This document shows, piece after piece, positions 1-8,969 of a stretch of 64,000 nt of DNA; positions within the stretch are counted from its first letter, which is position 1; every line of letters starts with the position of its first letter. The notes under the pieces are model-generated. The model was not told where the DNA came from. It did not search any database and saw only the letters and a program-made list of their open reading frames with translations. Origin of the DNA: Actinoplanes sp. SE50/110. GTDB taxonomy: Bacteria > Actinomycetota > Actinomycetes > Mycobacteriales > Micromonosporaceae. The stretch covers positions 3,877,001-3,941,000 of the forward strand of contig NZ_LT827010.1 of NCBI RefSeq assembly GCF_900119315.1. Reading direction: 5' to 3'. The position numbers and the translations under genes are program-made.

Positions 1-42
1 GTCAATTGGGTGTCACCGGCACCGCGGCATGAGGAGACGAGC

Positions 43-234
43 ATGGCAGCGACTGGTGACGACACTTCCCCCACCGAGCCGCGCGCGACGGCCGACGTGC
101 CCGGCCGGCGGCTCATCGACCTGATCGACGCCGGCGACGCCGACCTGGCCGCCTCGATCAGCGAGCTGGTCGCCCTCCTGGACCGGCCGACCGGGGTCCG
201 GCAGGGCTGGCAGAGCGCGATCACCGAGGAGTGA
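43..234 (+). CDS. Small hypothetical protein (63 aa)
   Basis: No family recognised. The ATG at 43 is chosen because GAGGAG lies at 31-36, six bases upstream; an in-frame GTG further upstream has no such site. The product is acidic, with an unstructured Thr/Pro/Ala-rich first third followed by a predicted helical part (RLIDLIDAGDADLAASISEL). It stands alone 190 bp before metG on the same strand and could be co-transcribed with it. It may also be the last gene of a unit that starts outside the window. Confidence 0.5.
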   Translation: MAATGDDTSPTEPRATADVPGRRLIDLIDAGDADLAASISELVALLDRPTGVRQGWQSAITEE

Positions 235-369
235 CCCGCCGCCTCGCCCCACCGCTTATCCGGTTGACGACCCGGCTCGCCGCGCCATGATGGACCACAT
301 GCGACAGCACACCCGCCGGATGACGAGCCCCGCCACGGGGCCTGCCGGCGTGCGCTGATTCCGCCACCA

Positions 370-393
370 CCAGCCCCTCGCTTCAGGGGCTGG
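370..393 (+). promoter_or_regulatory. Stem-loop in the metG leader
   Basis: A perfect 9-bp stem (370-378 with 385-393) and a 6-base loop end 31 bases before the metG start codon. There is no T-tract and no recognisable T-box sequence, so it could be a terminator for the upstream gene or a leader element. The structure is seen in the sequence; its role is inferred. Confidence 0.35.
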
Positions 394-424
394 CCGGGCC
401 GGTCCGCCCCGGATCGGACGCCCC

Positions 425-1837
425 GTGAGTCTCTACGTCACCACCGCCATCCCGTACGTCAACGCCGCACCCCATCTGGGCCACGCTCTCGAACTGGTGC
501 AGGCCGACGTGCTCGCCCGTCACCGGCGCCTGCGCGGTGCGCCGGTGCGGTTCCTGACCGGCACCGACGAGAACGCGCTGAAGAACGTGTCCGCGGCCGC
601 CGCGGCCGGTGTGCCGGTGACCGATTTCGTGGCGGGCAACGCGGCCCGGTTCGCGAACCTCGCCGAGGTCCTCGACCTGTCCGTCGACGACTTCATCCGG
701 ACCGGCAGCGACCCGCGGCACGCACCCGGCGTCGAACGGTTGTGGCGGCAGTCCGCCGCCCGGGGTGACTTCTATCAGCGGGCGTACGAGGGTCTCTACT
801 GCCCGGGCTGCGAGCAGTTCCTGAGCCAGGACTCGTGCCCGGAGCACCGTGCCGCGCCCGAAGTCGTTCGCGAGACGAACTGGTTCTTCCGCCTGTCCCG
901 TTATGCCGGCGCGGTGCTGGACGCGCTGGAGTCCGGCCGGGTGCGGATCGAGCCGGCGACCCGGCGCGCCGAGGTGCTGTCGTTCGTGCGCGCGGGGCTG
1001 GCCGACATCAGCGTCTCCCGGCCGGCGGCCCGGGCCGCCGGCTGGGGGATTCCGGTGCCCGGCGATCCCACCCAGGTCGTCTACGTGTGGTGGGACGCGC
1101 TGGCCGGCTACCTCACCGCGCTGGACGGCAGCGCCTACCGGGAATGGTGGGTCGCATCATCGGAGCGGGTGCATGTGATCGGCAAGGGCATCGTCCGCTT
1201 CCTCGCCGTCTACTGGCTGGCGTTGCTGTTGTCGGCCGGGCGGCCGCTGCCGACCGCGATCTTCGTGCACGACTACCTGACCGTCGACGGGGCGAAGATC
1301 TCGAAGAGCACCGGGACCGCCGTCAGCCCCGACGATCTGGTCGCCCGCTACGGGGTCGACGCGGTGCGGTGGTGGCTGCTGCGGGACGTGGCGAGGGTCG
1401 GCGACACCGACTTCACCGAGCCGCGACTGGTCACCCGTTATCACCAGGATCTCGCCAACGGTCTGGGCAACCTGGTCAACCGGACGCTGACCCTCGTCCA
1501 CCGGCTCCGTGCCGGCATCGTTGCTTGCGGGACCCAGCCGCCGCGCGATCTGCCGGACGCCGTCGACCGCGCGCTGGCGGCCTTCGACTTCCGGGCCGCC
1601 ACCGACGCGATCGCGGCCGGCGTCGCGGACGCCAACCGGCTCATCGAAGCCGAACGCCCCTGGGAACTCGACGGCGACCGGCTCGACGAGGTGCTCGCCG
1701 CCCTGGTGGCGACCTGCCGGACCCTGGCCCGCGAGTTGTCACCGTTCGTTCCCGGCGGCGCCGCCCGGCTCAGCGCCCAGCTGGGCGCCGGCCCGCGGGT
1801 GGGCGCTCCCCGCCCGGCCTTCCTACGCCTGGGGTAG
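425..1837 (+). CDS. metG: Methionyl-tRNA synthetase (class I), short form
   Basis: Cytosolic enzyme that charges tRNA-Met with methionine using ATP. The HIGH motif is HLGH at residues 17-20, the KMSKS motif is KISKS at 291-295, and a zinc-knuckle type CPGC pair lies near residue 126 with a further Cys downstream. An anticodon-binding helical region follows (FRAATDAIAAGVADANRLIEAE begins it). At 470 aa it is shorter than usual for the family and lacks the C-terminal EMAP/tRNA-binding domain. The GTG start was chosen because the protein then begins directly at the conserved YVTTAIPYVNA strand. The gene overlaps the convergent histidine kinase by 15 bp. It may be a second, non-housekeeping copy; the window cannot decide this. 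Confidence 0.93.
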   Translation: MSLYVTTAIPYVNAAPHLGHALELVQADVLARHRRLRGAPVRFLTGTDENALKNVSAAAAAGVPVTDFVAGNAARFANLAEVLDLSVDDFIRTGSDPRHAPGVERLWRQSAARGDFYQRAYEGLYCPGCEQFLSQDSCPEHRAAPEVVRETNWFFRLSRYAGAVLDALESGRVRIEPATRRAEVLSFVRAGLADISVSRPAARAAGWGIPVPGDPTQVVYVWWDALAGYLTALDGSAYREWWVASSERVHVIGKGIVRFLAVYWLALLLSAGRPLPTAIFVHDYLTVDGAKISKSTGTAVSPDDLVARYGVDAVRWWLLRDVARVGDTDFTEPRLVTRYHQDLANGLGNLVNRTLTLVHRLRAGIVACGTQPPRDLPDAVDRALAAFDFRAATDAIAAGVADANRLIEAERPWELDGDRLDEVLAALVATCRTLARELSPFVPGGAARLSAQLGAGPRVGAPRPAFLRLG

Positions 1838-2554
1838 ACGGTCCGGGCGCTCGGCTGCGGCCGCGGGCAGGGTGAACCAGAAGCGACTGCCCCCGCCCGG
1901 GCCGGTGGTGACGCCGATCCGCCCGCCGTGGCGTTCGACGATCCGCTTGCAGATGGCCAGGCCCAGGCCGGTGCCGGGGCGGTCGCCGCGGTTGGCGCAG
2001 CGGTGGAAGGCGTCGAAGACGCAGGACCGCTCGGCGGCCGGGATGCCGATGCCGTGGTCGGCGACCTCGATGAGCACGGTGCCGTCCGCCATCGGGGTGG
2101 CGCTGACCACGATCCGCGGCGACTGCCCGGCCCGGGCGTATTTGACGGCGTTGCCCACCAGGTTGTCGAACACGTGCCGGAGCAGGCCGGCGTCGGCCAG
2201 CACCTCCGGCAGCGTCGTGGCCACGGTGACCGCGGCGGTGGGGTGGTCGGCGACGACGTCGGCGAGCACCGCGCCCAGGGGTACCGGGGTCGCGTCGAGG
2301 GCGTATTCGGCCCGGGCGTAGTCGAGCAGATCCTGGGTCAGCCGGGTCATCCGGTGCAGACCGCGCTCGATGGCGGCCAGATCCCGGGCGAAGTCCTCGC
2401 CCAGCGCCGACGCGTAATCCGTCCGGATCGTGTCGACGTGCGCCGCGACGCTGGTCAGCGGGCTCCGCAGGTCATGCGAGGCGGTGACCATCAGGGTGCG
2501 CAATTCGGTCTCGCGCTCAGTTTCACATTCGGTGTCCAGCATTGCCATTCCCAC
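1823..2554 (-). CDS. Cytoplasmic sensor histidine kinase without input domain
   Basis: A minimal HisKA plus HATPase_c protein of 243 aa. The H-box is SHDLRSPL (phospho-acceptor His27), the N-box NLVGNAVKYA, G1 is DHGIGIP, the F-box FDAFHR and G2 GTGLGLAI, so all catalytic elements are present. There is no membrane segment and no PAS/GAF domain before the H-box, so it is either soluble and signalled by a partner or descends from a larger kinase. No response regulator is adjacent. The start is uncertain: GTG 2554, ATG 2548 and ATG 2542 are all in frame and none has a clear Shine-Dalgarno site. Confidence 0.88.
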   Translation of the reverse strand: MGMAMLDTECETERETELRTLMVTASHDLRSPLTSVAAHVDTIRTDYASALGEDFARDLAAIERGLHRMTRLTQDLLDYARAEYALDATPVPLGAVLADVVADHPTAAVTVATTLPEVLADAGLLRHVFDNLVGNAVKYARAGQSPRIVVSATPMADGTVLIEVADHGIGIPAAERSCVFDAFHRCANRGDRPGTGLGLAICKRIVERHGGRIGVTTGPGGGSRFWFTLPAAAAERPDRLPQA

Positions 2555-2679
2555 GATGTCCGTTGTGTGCCGGTGGTACGGAGGATTGTGTGACGCCGGA
2601 TCCGATGGTGCGGCCGGCCCGCAAGATGAGTTTTCCCACGCTGTACCGAGCGCGGTGCGGCCGTCCTGATACCTTCCGT

Positions 2680-3105
2680 TCAGTCGCGGGGCGCGGTCGC
2701 CCGGCGGGCGAAACCGGCCGACTCCCGCCGCAGCGTCGTCCGCATCATGCCCCCGAGCACCGCTGTCGCCGCCCGCGCCGCGGCGCCGTCGACCTCCAGG
2801 ACCAGCGTCATCCGGGTGCCCGCGCCGGCCGGCTCCAGCAGGTGCCGGCCGGTCAGGCGCAGCCCCGTTCGGCGGGTCTCCCAGGTGAACTCCCGGCCCG
2901 CCTCCAGCCGGGTCACCGTCCAGATCGCACTGAGCTGCCCGGGCTGCTTCACCCGGGCCCGGGTGCCGACCCGCACCTCACCGGCGTCGAGGCGTTCGAC
3001 ACGCTGCACGGTCGGCAGGAACTCCGGCCACCCGTCGATCTCCACGGTCAGCCGCCACACCACCTCGACCGGCGCATCGATCAGCGACGTTTCCTCGTAG
3101 CGCAT
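2680..3105 (-). CDS. SRPBCC / polyketide cyclase-like protein
   Basis: A 141-aa START-like (SRPBCC) ligand-binding protein. It begins MRYEETSLIDAPVEVVW, the classical first strand and helix of the family, and shows the WPEFLPTV helix and the alternating strands expected of the fold. The frame is open further upstream, but the family profile begins at the ATG at 3105 and a GGAGAAAG sequence lies about 13 bases before it, so the longer reading is rejected. The ligand is unknown. It stands alone, divergent from the lipoprotein gene at 3204. Confidence 0.8.
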   Translation of the reverse strand: MRYEETSLIDAPVEVVWRLTVEIDGWPEFLPTVQRVERLDAGEVRVGTRARVKQPGQLSAIWTVTRLEAGREFTWETRRTGLRLTGRHLLEPAGAGTRMTLVLEVDGAAARAATAVLGGMMRTTLRRESAGFARRATAPRD

Positions 3106-3203
3106 GCGGCGACTGTACTTTCTCCGCCGACGCGCCGGGCCCCACGAAGGTCGTTGCGTGACCGGCGCGGACGGACATACTGGGACCAGGTTCCGGTCGC
3201 ATC

Positions 3204-4052
3204 GTGGCGGAGGTCCGGGTGGGGCAGACGCTGCGCCGGTGGTCATGGCCACTTCCGTCGCTCGTGGTCCTGCTCGTGGTAACGCCGTTGACCGCTTGCT
3301 CCCTCTCCACCCCGCTGTGCACGGCTGCCGCCGGCCTGGTCACGGACGGCCGACTCACCGCGGCGGAGTACGTCTATGGGGAAGCGCGGAAGTCGGACGA
3401 GGGCGACTGCGCCGGTGACGGGATCGAGCGGGTGGCTGGCCGGCGGAAGCAGGCCGCCGGATCCGATGCCACAGGGCGCGCCGCTGTCCGACGCCATGAC
3501 AGGACACGAGCGGCGGCGGCCTTCCGCGCCGCGCTGAAGATCGACCGAAACGACGCCGATGCGGTGGCCGGCTTGCTGAAGCTGGGCACGGCGCCCTCGG
3601 CCCCGGTGGCTGGACCGGTCACGATCGTGACCACGCCCGTCACCGGAGGCCCGTCGATCGGCGCGCTCAGATCAGGTTGCGCACTGGCCCTGATCACATC
3701 GCTCGCATTGGCGATCGGCATGTGGTGGACACGGCGTCGGGCAGGAAACCTCAGAGCTGAGTCGACCCGGATCCGGAAGGCCGGGGAGACCAGCCCTCGG
3801 ACGACGTCCTCGTCGCTGATTTCCATCGAGCGGCAGGTGCGGGCACGGCTGGCGCAGGTAAGTGCGGCGGCGGAATCCGCGGACCTACGGGTAGCGGATC
3901 TCGAAGCCGACATGGCCAAGCTGCGGGAGCGGGTGGACCGAGCGGAGCAGGGCCATCGCGATGCCCTCTTGCTGGCACACCAGTTGTTCGAGGCGCTGCG
4001 GGCGTCGCGTCCGGCTGAGGTCGTGGTGATCGAGGAGAGTTATGACGCCTGA
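3204..4052 (+). CDS. Predicted lipoprotein with internal membrane segment and coiled coil
   Basis: 282 aa, no named family. The N-terminus is a signal sequence ending in a lipobox, LTAC with Cys32. Next comes an Ala/Arg-rich TPR-like stretch (RAAAAFRAALKIDRNDADAVAGLLKLG), a hydrophobic segment ALALITSLALAIGMWW near residues 160-175, and a heptad-rich C-terminal coiled coil (VADLEADMAKLRERVDRAEQ). Its last 11 bp overlap the start of the RHIM-motif gene, so the two are translationally coupled. I infer a membrane-bound partner for the downstream protein, with the coiled coil on the far side of the second segment. Confidence 0.65.
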   Translation: MAEVRVGQTLRRWSWPLPSLVVLLVVTPLTACSLSTPLCTAAAGLVTDGRLTAAEYVYGEARKSDEGDCAGDGIERVAGRRKQAAGSDATGRAAVRRHDRTRAAAAFRAALKIDRNDADAVAGLLKLGTAPSAPVAGPVTIVTTPVTGGPSIGALRSGCALALITSLALAIGMWWTRRRAGNLRAESTRIRKAGETSPRTTSSSLISIERQVRARLAQVSAAAESADLRVADLEADMAKLRERVDRAEQGHRDALLLAHQLFEALRASRPAEVVVIEESYDA

Positions 4053-5382
4053 GAGCGGTGATCTCCTCCGGATCGGCGTGCGGGTCTGGTGGCTGCGGCA
4101 GTGGCGCGATGATGGTCGACTCGTGGTCACCCGCTCGGTGGAACTCGACAGCGAAAAAGAGGCGAGTCCTGTCCTTGAGTGGTTCATGTCGGAGCCGGCC
4201 AACGGTTTGCAGGTGGCCATCGAGCTGCTCCGGTATGCCGACGTCCCTGCTCCGGACTGGCGCCGACTACTGCTCGGATTGCAGATCGGTGCGCTTGCAG
4301 AGCCGGTACGGCTGCCGCTGCTGGGTCCGGAAGCGGTTGCTGATCTGCGGTTGAAAGTGTCCTGCGGGGCCCTTCGGCCAGAGCTTCTCTTGACTGTCGA
4401 CCTGTCACCGAAGGCTGGGCAGAACAACTCAGGCCGGGTGCATTTCATGACCGCCACACTGGGGCAGGTCGCTCAAGATCCGTTGGCTCGGGCATGTCGC
4501 GAACTGGCAGGCGGCCAGCTCCAGGTACCTCGATCGCCCGGGGGACCGCGGGTTCGGCGGTCGACGTGGATGGATGAAGTCAGGTGGGGTCAGGATGGTC
4601 CGACGCCCCCGGCGAGCGCTCTTTCGGGCCCCACTGGCGTGACCCTGCACGGCGCCCGAGGTGTCCAGGTAGGCGACCACAATCTTCAGGTCAACAATTT
4701 CCGTACTGAAGTCAAGATCCTGGTCAGCATGTTCCACATCGATCGCGGCGTCGGGCCCGGCGATCTGAACGGAATCTTCGGGGTCGAGGCGGTCCAGGAC
4801 GGTATCGGGCAACTGCAGCAGTCTCCCAACGACGAAGTCGCCCGTGCGAAGGTGGCGTCGTTGCTCGCTGATGCCGCGCAGGCGCCGGTAAGGGTGTCAC
4901 CGGTCTTCTTGCCGGCGCCGGTCGAGGACGTGGCGCTGCACCGGCTGCTGGCGGCGCTACTCGCCTTCTCGGCAGGCGCTCCGGGGGCCGGAGACGACGA
5001 AGACACCTATCTCGCACCGGCCACGCGCGAGGTGTCGGCTCTGCTGACCGACTTTCCTCGAGTGACACGTACGCTGGCGGATCTGATCGTCGGGGGCGAC
5101 CGCGACCTTGCCGTGCTCCGCCGCGGAACTCGCGCGGTGCGGGACCTCATGCCGCAGGAGGCCCTTCCGGAGCCCGCGATCCTCTACGGGCCTGGCGGTG
5201 GAGAACTCCTGCGGGTGGAGCGAATCAACCAGATGGTTGCTGACGCAGACGGCGGCATTTCATCCGTCCGTGACGCCCGTGTGACGGCCCTGGACTTCCC
5301 CACTCTGCGGAAAGACAGAGTCGAGCGAACTGCCCAGGCTGAAGGCGAGATAGTGCCGCTTCGACGGGCGTCGAGACAATAG
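4042..5382 (+). CDS. RHIM-like amyloid-motif protein, otherwise unknown
   Basis: 446 aa. Residues 1-160 form a compact domain I cannot assign. After a Pro/Gly linker, residues 207-220 read GVQVGDHNLQVNNF. The core VQVGxxN fits the RHIM consensus (I/V)Q(I/V)Gxx(N), the short amyloid motif of metazoan RIP kinases and of bacterial NLR-associated signalling proteins. The C-terminal half is helical and unassigned (ALHRLLAALLAFSAGAPG). In actinobacteria such motifs usually sit between a sensor and an effector and drive co-assembly with a partner carrying the same motif; that role is inferred here. It is coupled to the lipoprotein gene by an 11-bp overlap. Confidence 0.7.
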   Translation: MTPESGDLLRIGVRVWWLRQWRDDGRLVVTRSVELDSEKEASPVLEWFMSEPANGLQVAIELLRYADVPAPDWRRLLLGLQIGALAEPVRLPLLGPEAVADLRLKVSCGALRPELLLTVDLSPKAGQNNSGRVHFMTATLGQVAQDPLARACRELAGGQLQVPRSPGGPRVRRSTWMDEVRWGQDGPTPPASALSGPTGVTLHGARGVQVGDHNLQVNNFRTEVKILVSMFHIDRGVGPGDLNGIFGVEAVQDGIGQLQQSPNDEVARAKVASLLADAAQAPVRVSPVFLPAPVEDVALHRLLAALLAFSAGAPGAGDDEDTYLAPATREVSALLTDFPRVTRTLADLIVGGDRDLAVLRRGTRAVRDLMPQEALPEPAILYGPGGGELLRVERINQMVADADGGISSVRDARVTALDFPTLRKDRVERTAQAEGEIVPLRRASRQ

Positions 5383-5527
5383 GTGGCTGAAGGGGAGGCC
5401 GGCTTCTGAAGTGGATGGCGTGGACACCGCATCAGAGGAGTTCAGCGGCGTCCGGCACCGCCGGACGGCTGGACCCGCAGGGTGAACTCGTAGACCGTGT
5501 CGTCGTTGACGATCTAGCCGCGACGTC

Positions 5528-5989
5528 TCACGAGCCCGGCACGGAACGCGCCGTCCTGGTCCGGACGGGCTGGGTGCGGCCGCGGCGGGCGAAGCCGCCG
5601 CCGGCGGGCCGGGGCTCCGCGGTGGCGGCGGACGGGCTGCGGTTGATCGTGCGGCGCAGGCTGGGATGCCGGGTCTCCCAGGCGTCCCGGACCCGGGACG
5701 GCAGGTGCAGGTCACGCCACACCCGACGGAGCATGGCCGGGTTGATCAGGTCTTCGACCTCGCCGCAGCCGGCGGCCTCGCACAGCACCTGCTCGTAGGC
5801 GTGCCGCAGCTGGGCCGGATCCTCCAGATCGTACCGGCGACGGCTGGCGTGACCGCAGGCCATGTGATGCGGGACTTCGAGGACGCCGACGCTGTGGCCG
5901 TGGAGGTCGTCGATCCGGTCGGGGACGGCGGGAGCCCGGCGGACGGCACTGCGATCGCGGCGGCCGTCGCGGGTGGCGACATACGACAT
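5528..5989 (-). CDS. Hypothetical protein, unassigned
   Basis: 153 aa on the strand opposite the RHIM gene. The middle part looks like a real globular domain: ACGHASRRRYDLEDPAQL, then a helical region with Cys pairs (LCEAAGCGEVEDLI), then LRRVWRDLHLPSRVRDAWE. The Arg-rich termini look disordered. CxxH and CxxxxC spacing hints at metal binding, but I cannot name a family. It lies upstream of the chemoreceptor in genomic order but on the same strand, 73 bp beyond the chemoreceptor stop. The start (5989) is the first ATG; no strong ribosome site. Confidence 0.45.
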   Translation of the reverse strand: MSYVATRDGRRDRSAVRRAPAVPDRIDDLHGHSVGVLEVPHHMACGHASRRRYDLEDPAQLRHAYEQVLCEAAGCGEVEDLINPAMLRRVWRDLHLPSRVRDAWETRHPSLRRTINRSPSAATAEPRPAGGGFARRGRTQPVRTRTARSVPGS

Positions 5990-6062
5990 GACCTCAGGTT
6001 AGGACCACCCCGGGCATGCTTCGCCGCGGTCACCGGCAGCGGTGACAGGTGGGGAGAATGGG

Positions 6063-7847
6063 TCATCCGGCATCGCGGCGGCCGGCGGTCAGTGCCTCGC
6101 TGGTGGTGAAGCGGTCGACGATGTCGCGCAGGTTGGCCGCCGTCGCCGACAGCCGGTTGGCCGTTTCGGCGGTGACGGTGGCGTTCGCTGTGGTCTCTTC
6201 GGCGCTGGTGGCCACCGCCGTCAGACCGTCAGCGATCCCGTCCGCACCCGCTGCGGCCTGACCGACGCCGCGGCCCATCTCCGCGGTCGTCGCCGTCTGC
6301 TCCTCGACGGCGGCGGCGATGGTCGCCTGGATCTCGCTGATCCGCCCGATGACCTCGCCGATGTCGCTGATCGCGGCGACCGCCTGCGCCGTGTCGCTCT
6401 GGATCGCCTCGACCCGCGCGGCGATGTCGCCGGTGGCCCGGGCCGTCTCCTGGGACAGCTCCTTCACTTCGCCGGCGACGACGGCGAATCCGCGACCGGC
6501 CTCTCCCGCCCTGGCGGCTTCGATGGTCGCGTTCAGCGCCAGCAGGTTGATCTGTTCGGCGATGGCGGTGATCACCTGGAGAACCTCACCGATCTCGGCC
6601 GAGCTGCGGCCCAGCCGGGCCACGGCCTCGTTGCCGCCCTGGGCCGCCCGCACCGCGTCCCCGGCGACCCCGGCGGCCTCGGTGGCACCGACGGCGATCT
6701 CCCGGATCGCGGCGGTCATCTCGTCGGTACCCGTGGCCAGGTCGCCGACATTGCCGGTGACCTGGCCCGCTGCATCGCTGACCCGCCCGGCGTGGGCCGC
6801 GGTCTGCGCGGCGGTGTCCCGCAGCCGGTCGCTCACCCGGGTCAGTTCGGTGGCCGAACCGGAGAGGTCGGCGGCCTCGTCGCGCAGCGCCTCGATCGCC
6901 GGCCGGACCCGGTCCAGCGCCTCGTTGTAGGCCTGGGCCATGTGCCCGACCTCGTCGCGGGTGTCGACCTGCACCCGGGCGGTCAGGTCGCCGTCGGCCA
7001 GGGCACCCAACGCGGTGACCATGCGTCGCATCGGCACTGTCGCGGACCGGTAGAACCCGGCGAGCAGATACGCGACGAGCAGCACCGCCAGCGCCGCCGC
7101 GGCCTCGACCTTGAAGGCCTTCGCCTGGAACCCGCCGATCCGCGCGACCAGTAGCTGGTCGAGCGCCGGAATCAGCCGCGCGTCGGCGGCGGCGATGCTG
7201 TCCGTACCGGGATCGGCCAGGACGGCGTCCGTCACGTCCCTGGCCGCGCGCAGCCCTGCGGAGCCGGTGTTCGCATACGCCGTGGTCATGTCGTTCGCGA
7301 ACGCCGCCTTCGTGGTGTCGAGCGCACCGTTCGCGACGGCCAGGGCGATCTTGTCACCCGCGGCTGACGCGATGCCCGCCTGGTGCACGCTGCTCAACAG
7401 CAGCGGCAGCCGGAAGACCAGCGCATCCATCACGTAGTACGAGTCGAGGTCGGGGTCGAGCGTCAGGTTCGATTTGTCGGACACCCGGTTGATCAAGGCC
7501 AGCAACGCGTCGGTCGCCTGACCCGAGCCGAGCGCCGCCTTCGCCGTCGTCCACAGCTGGGTGCTCTCGAAAGCCGCACCATAGCGGGCATCCACCGCGT
7601 CGACCGCCGCGATGCGCTCGGGCGTCGCGTCCCCGGCGTGCACGGTGAGGTCGAGCAGCGGACGCAGGTAGGCGACGCCGTCGCGCTCGGTGCTGCTGAA
7701 ACGGACCTGCCCGCGCTGGATGTCCACGTACCCCCACGTCACGAAACCCAGCGGGAGCAGCAGGACGACGGCGACCAGCAGTATCTTCTGCGCGTAGCGC
7801 AGTCGGGACAGGAGCACCGCAGCCGGGCGGAAGATCATGCTGAGCAT
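6063..7847 (-). CDS. Methyl-accepting chemotaxis protein
   Basis: 594-aa transmembrane chemoreceptor that signals to CheA/CheW. TM1 is near residues 20-38 ([19 protein letters not shown]). A periplasmic four-helix ligand domain follows to about residue 245, then TM2 ([18 protein letters not shown]), a HAMP domain ([22 protein letters not shown]), and the long cytoplasmic signalling coil. The conserved hairpin tip reads [19 protein letters not shown], then [18 protein letters not shown]. No che genes are nearby, so it is an orphan receptor. Its presence suggests a motile stage, as in zoospore-forming actinomycetes. Confidence 0.95.
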   Translation of the reverse strand: MLSMIFRPAAVLLSRLRYAQKILLVAVVLLLPLGFVTWGYVDIQRGQVRFSSTERDGVAYLRPLLDLTVHAGDATPERIAAVDAVDARYGAAFESTQLWTTAKAALGSGQATDALLALINRVSDKSNLTLDPDLDSYYVMDALVFRLPLLLSSVHQAGIASAAGDKIALAVANGALDTTKAAFANDMTTAYANTGSAGLRAARDVTDAVLADPGTDSIAAADARLIPALDQLLVARIGGFQAKAFKVEAAAALAVLLVAYLLAGFYRSATVPMRRMVTALGALADGDLTARVQVDTRDEVGHMAQAYNEALDRVRPAIEALRDEAADLSGSATELTRVSDRLRDTAAQTAAHAGRVSDAAGQVTGNVGDLATGTDEMTAAIREIAVGATEAAGVAGDAVRAAQGGNEAVARLGRSSAEIGEVLQVITAIAEQINLLALNATIEAARAGEAGRGFAVVAGEVKELSQETARATGDIAARVEAIQSDTAQAVAAISDIGEVIGRISEIQATIAAAVEEQTATTAEMGRGVGQAAAGADGIADGLTAVATSAEETTANATVTAETANRLSATAANLRDIVDRFTTSEALTAGRRDAG

Positions 7848-7916
7848 GTCGGCACGATCACACTCCGTATTGAGGAATTCGGCATGGCGAAGTCTCCGCC
7901 GCGGTCGGACGGCCCC

Positions 7917-8408
7917 TCACTCGGTGAACACCGACCAGCAGATGTCGTTGCGCAACCGCTGATCATCCAGGACCAGCTCGCGGATCGCCGCCGGCAGTCG
8001 GGCCCGCTGCCATCGGCACTCACCGAGATCCCCGGCCGCCCGGGCCGCCTTGATCGCATACGCGGCGGCGCCCAGCTCGTGCGCGGCGACATGCGCGACC
8101 ACGGCGGCCTGACCCGCGGCGTACGCGGCGAACCGGGCCGCCCCGCGCAGATCCCGCGCCGCGCCCATCGCATGCCCGCCCGCCTCTCGCGCCCGCATCA
8201 TCCTCACCTCACCGCGCGTCCAGGCCCGGGCATGCTCGATCGCCTGCCGCGGCCGCGGATCGTCCGGCCGCTCCGCCTCGAACAGGGGCAGCACATGCTC
8301 GGCGCAGGTGGCCGCCCACAGCGCGAGCAGATGATGGTCCGCATCGGTCAGCGTGCCGCCCCGGCGGATGGTCACGAACCGCGGATCGCGAACCTTCGGC
8401 AGAATCAT
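7917..8408 (-). CDS. Putative immunity protein, Imm-5-like (copy 2)
   Basis: 163-aa all-helical Ala-rich protein. The pattern LLALWAATCAEHVLPLFEAERPDDPRPRQAIEHARAW at its front and the later GQAAVVAHVAAHELGAAAYAIKAAR match the actinobacterial family annotated 'putative immunity protein' (Imm-5-like); the family name is recalled, not searched. It overlaps the preceding paralogue by 4 bp (ATGA at 8405-8408), so the two are coupled. No toxin gene is adjacent, so the immunity function is by family only. Some databases mislabel this family as exonuclease SbcC. Confidence 0.75.
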   Translation of the reverse strand: MILPKVRDPRFVTIRRGGTLTDADHHLLALWAATCAEHVLPLFEAERPDDPRPRQAIEHARAWTRGEVRMMRAREAGGHAMGAARDLRGAARFAAYAAGQAAVVAHVAAHELGAAAYAIKAARAAGDLGECRWQRARLPAAIRELVLDDQRLRNDICWSVFTE

Positions 8409-8914
8409 GCGTCGTACCGCAACAACGCGTCGAGGTCACCCATCAATCCGGCGCCCTCGATCCGCGGATACCGGTTCAGCACGTCGACGACGACCGGCGT
8501 CGCCCACTGCCGCGACCGTTCCAGCAGGTCGCGCGGATCGGCCCCGGATTCAATCTCGCCGAGCCGGGCGGCCAGCGCGGCAGCCTGCAGTATGTGACCC
8601 ACCTGCGACGCCTGGGCGATCGGATGCAGATAGGCGGCCGCCGCCGCGTCCCCGGCCGCCCGCGCCGCCAGCCGCGCGGGCTCGGTGGGTGCCTGCCTCG
8701 CCGCCCGATGGGCGTCCAGGGCAGCGACACGCTGCAGTCTCGTACGCCGCTCGCCGTTGACGAACACCCACGCCGCATCGACCGCCGCCCGCGGACGGTG
8801 ATCCCCGGGCACGGTTCGCTCAAAAATTGGCAGTACGACTTCGGCGTGCCGCACGGCGTACCGTGCCACCTCGCGCAGCTCGTCCATGGTCAGATCGATC
8901 GGTGCCATGCCCAT
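8405..8914 (-). CDS. Putative immunity protein, Imm-5-like (copy 1)
   Basis: 169 aa, a diverged paralogue of the following gene. It shares the same order of elements: VVLPIFERTVPGDHRPRAAVDAAWVFVNGE corresponds to VLPLFEAERPDDPRPRQAIEHARAWTRGE in copy 2, followed by the Ala-rich helices. The start could be ATG 8914 or ATG 8908 (MAPIDL); neither changes the fold. It begins the two-gene unit that ends at 7917 and lies just downstream of the NADAR-fold gene on the same strand, 55 bp away. Confidence 0.72.
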   Translation of the reverse strand: MGMAPIDLTMDELREVARYAVRHAEVVLPIFERTVPGDHRPRAAVDAAWVFVNGERRTRLQRVAALDAHRAARQAPTEPARLAARAAGDAAAAAYLHPIAQASQVGHILQAAALAARLGEIESGADPRDLLERSRQWATPVVVDVLNRYPRIEGAGLMGDLDALLRYDA

Positions 8915-8969
8915 GAATCGTACCGCTGAACATCCGGTTGAAGCTTTTACGCCAGGGCCGGTACCGCCG

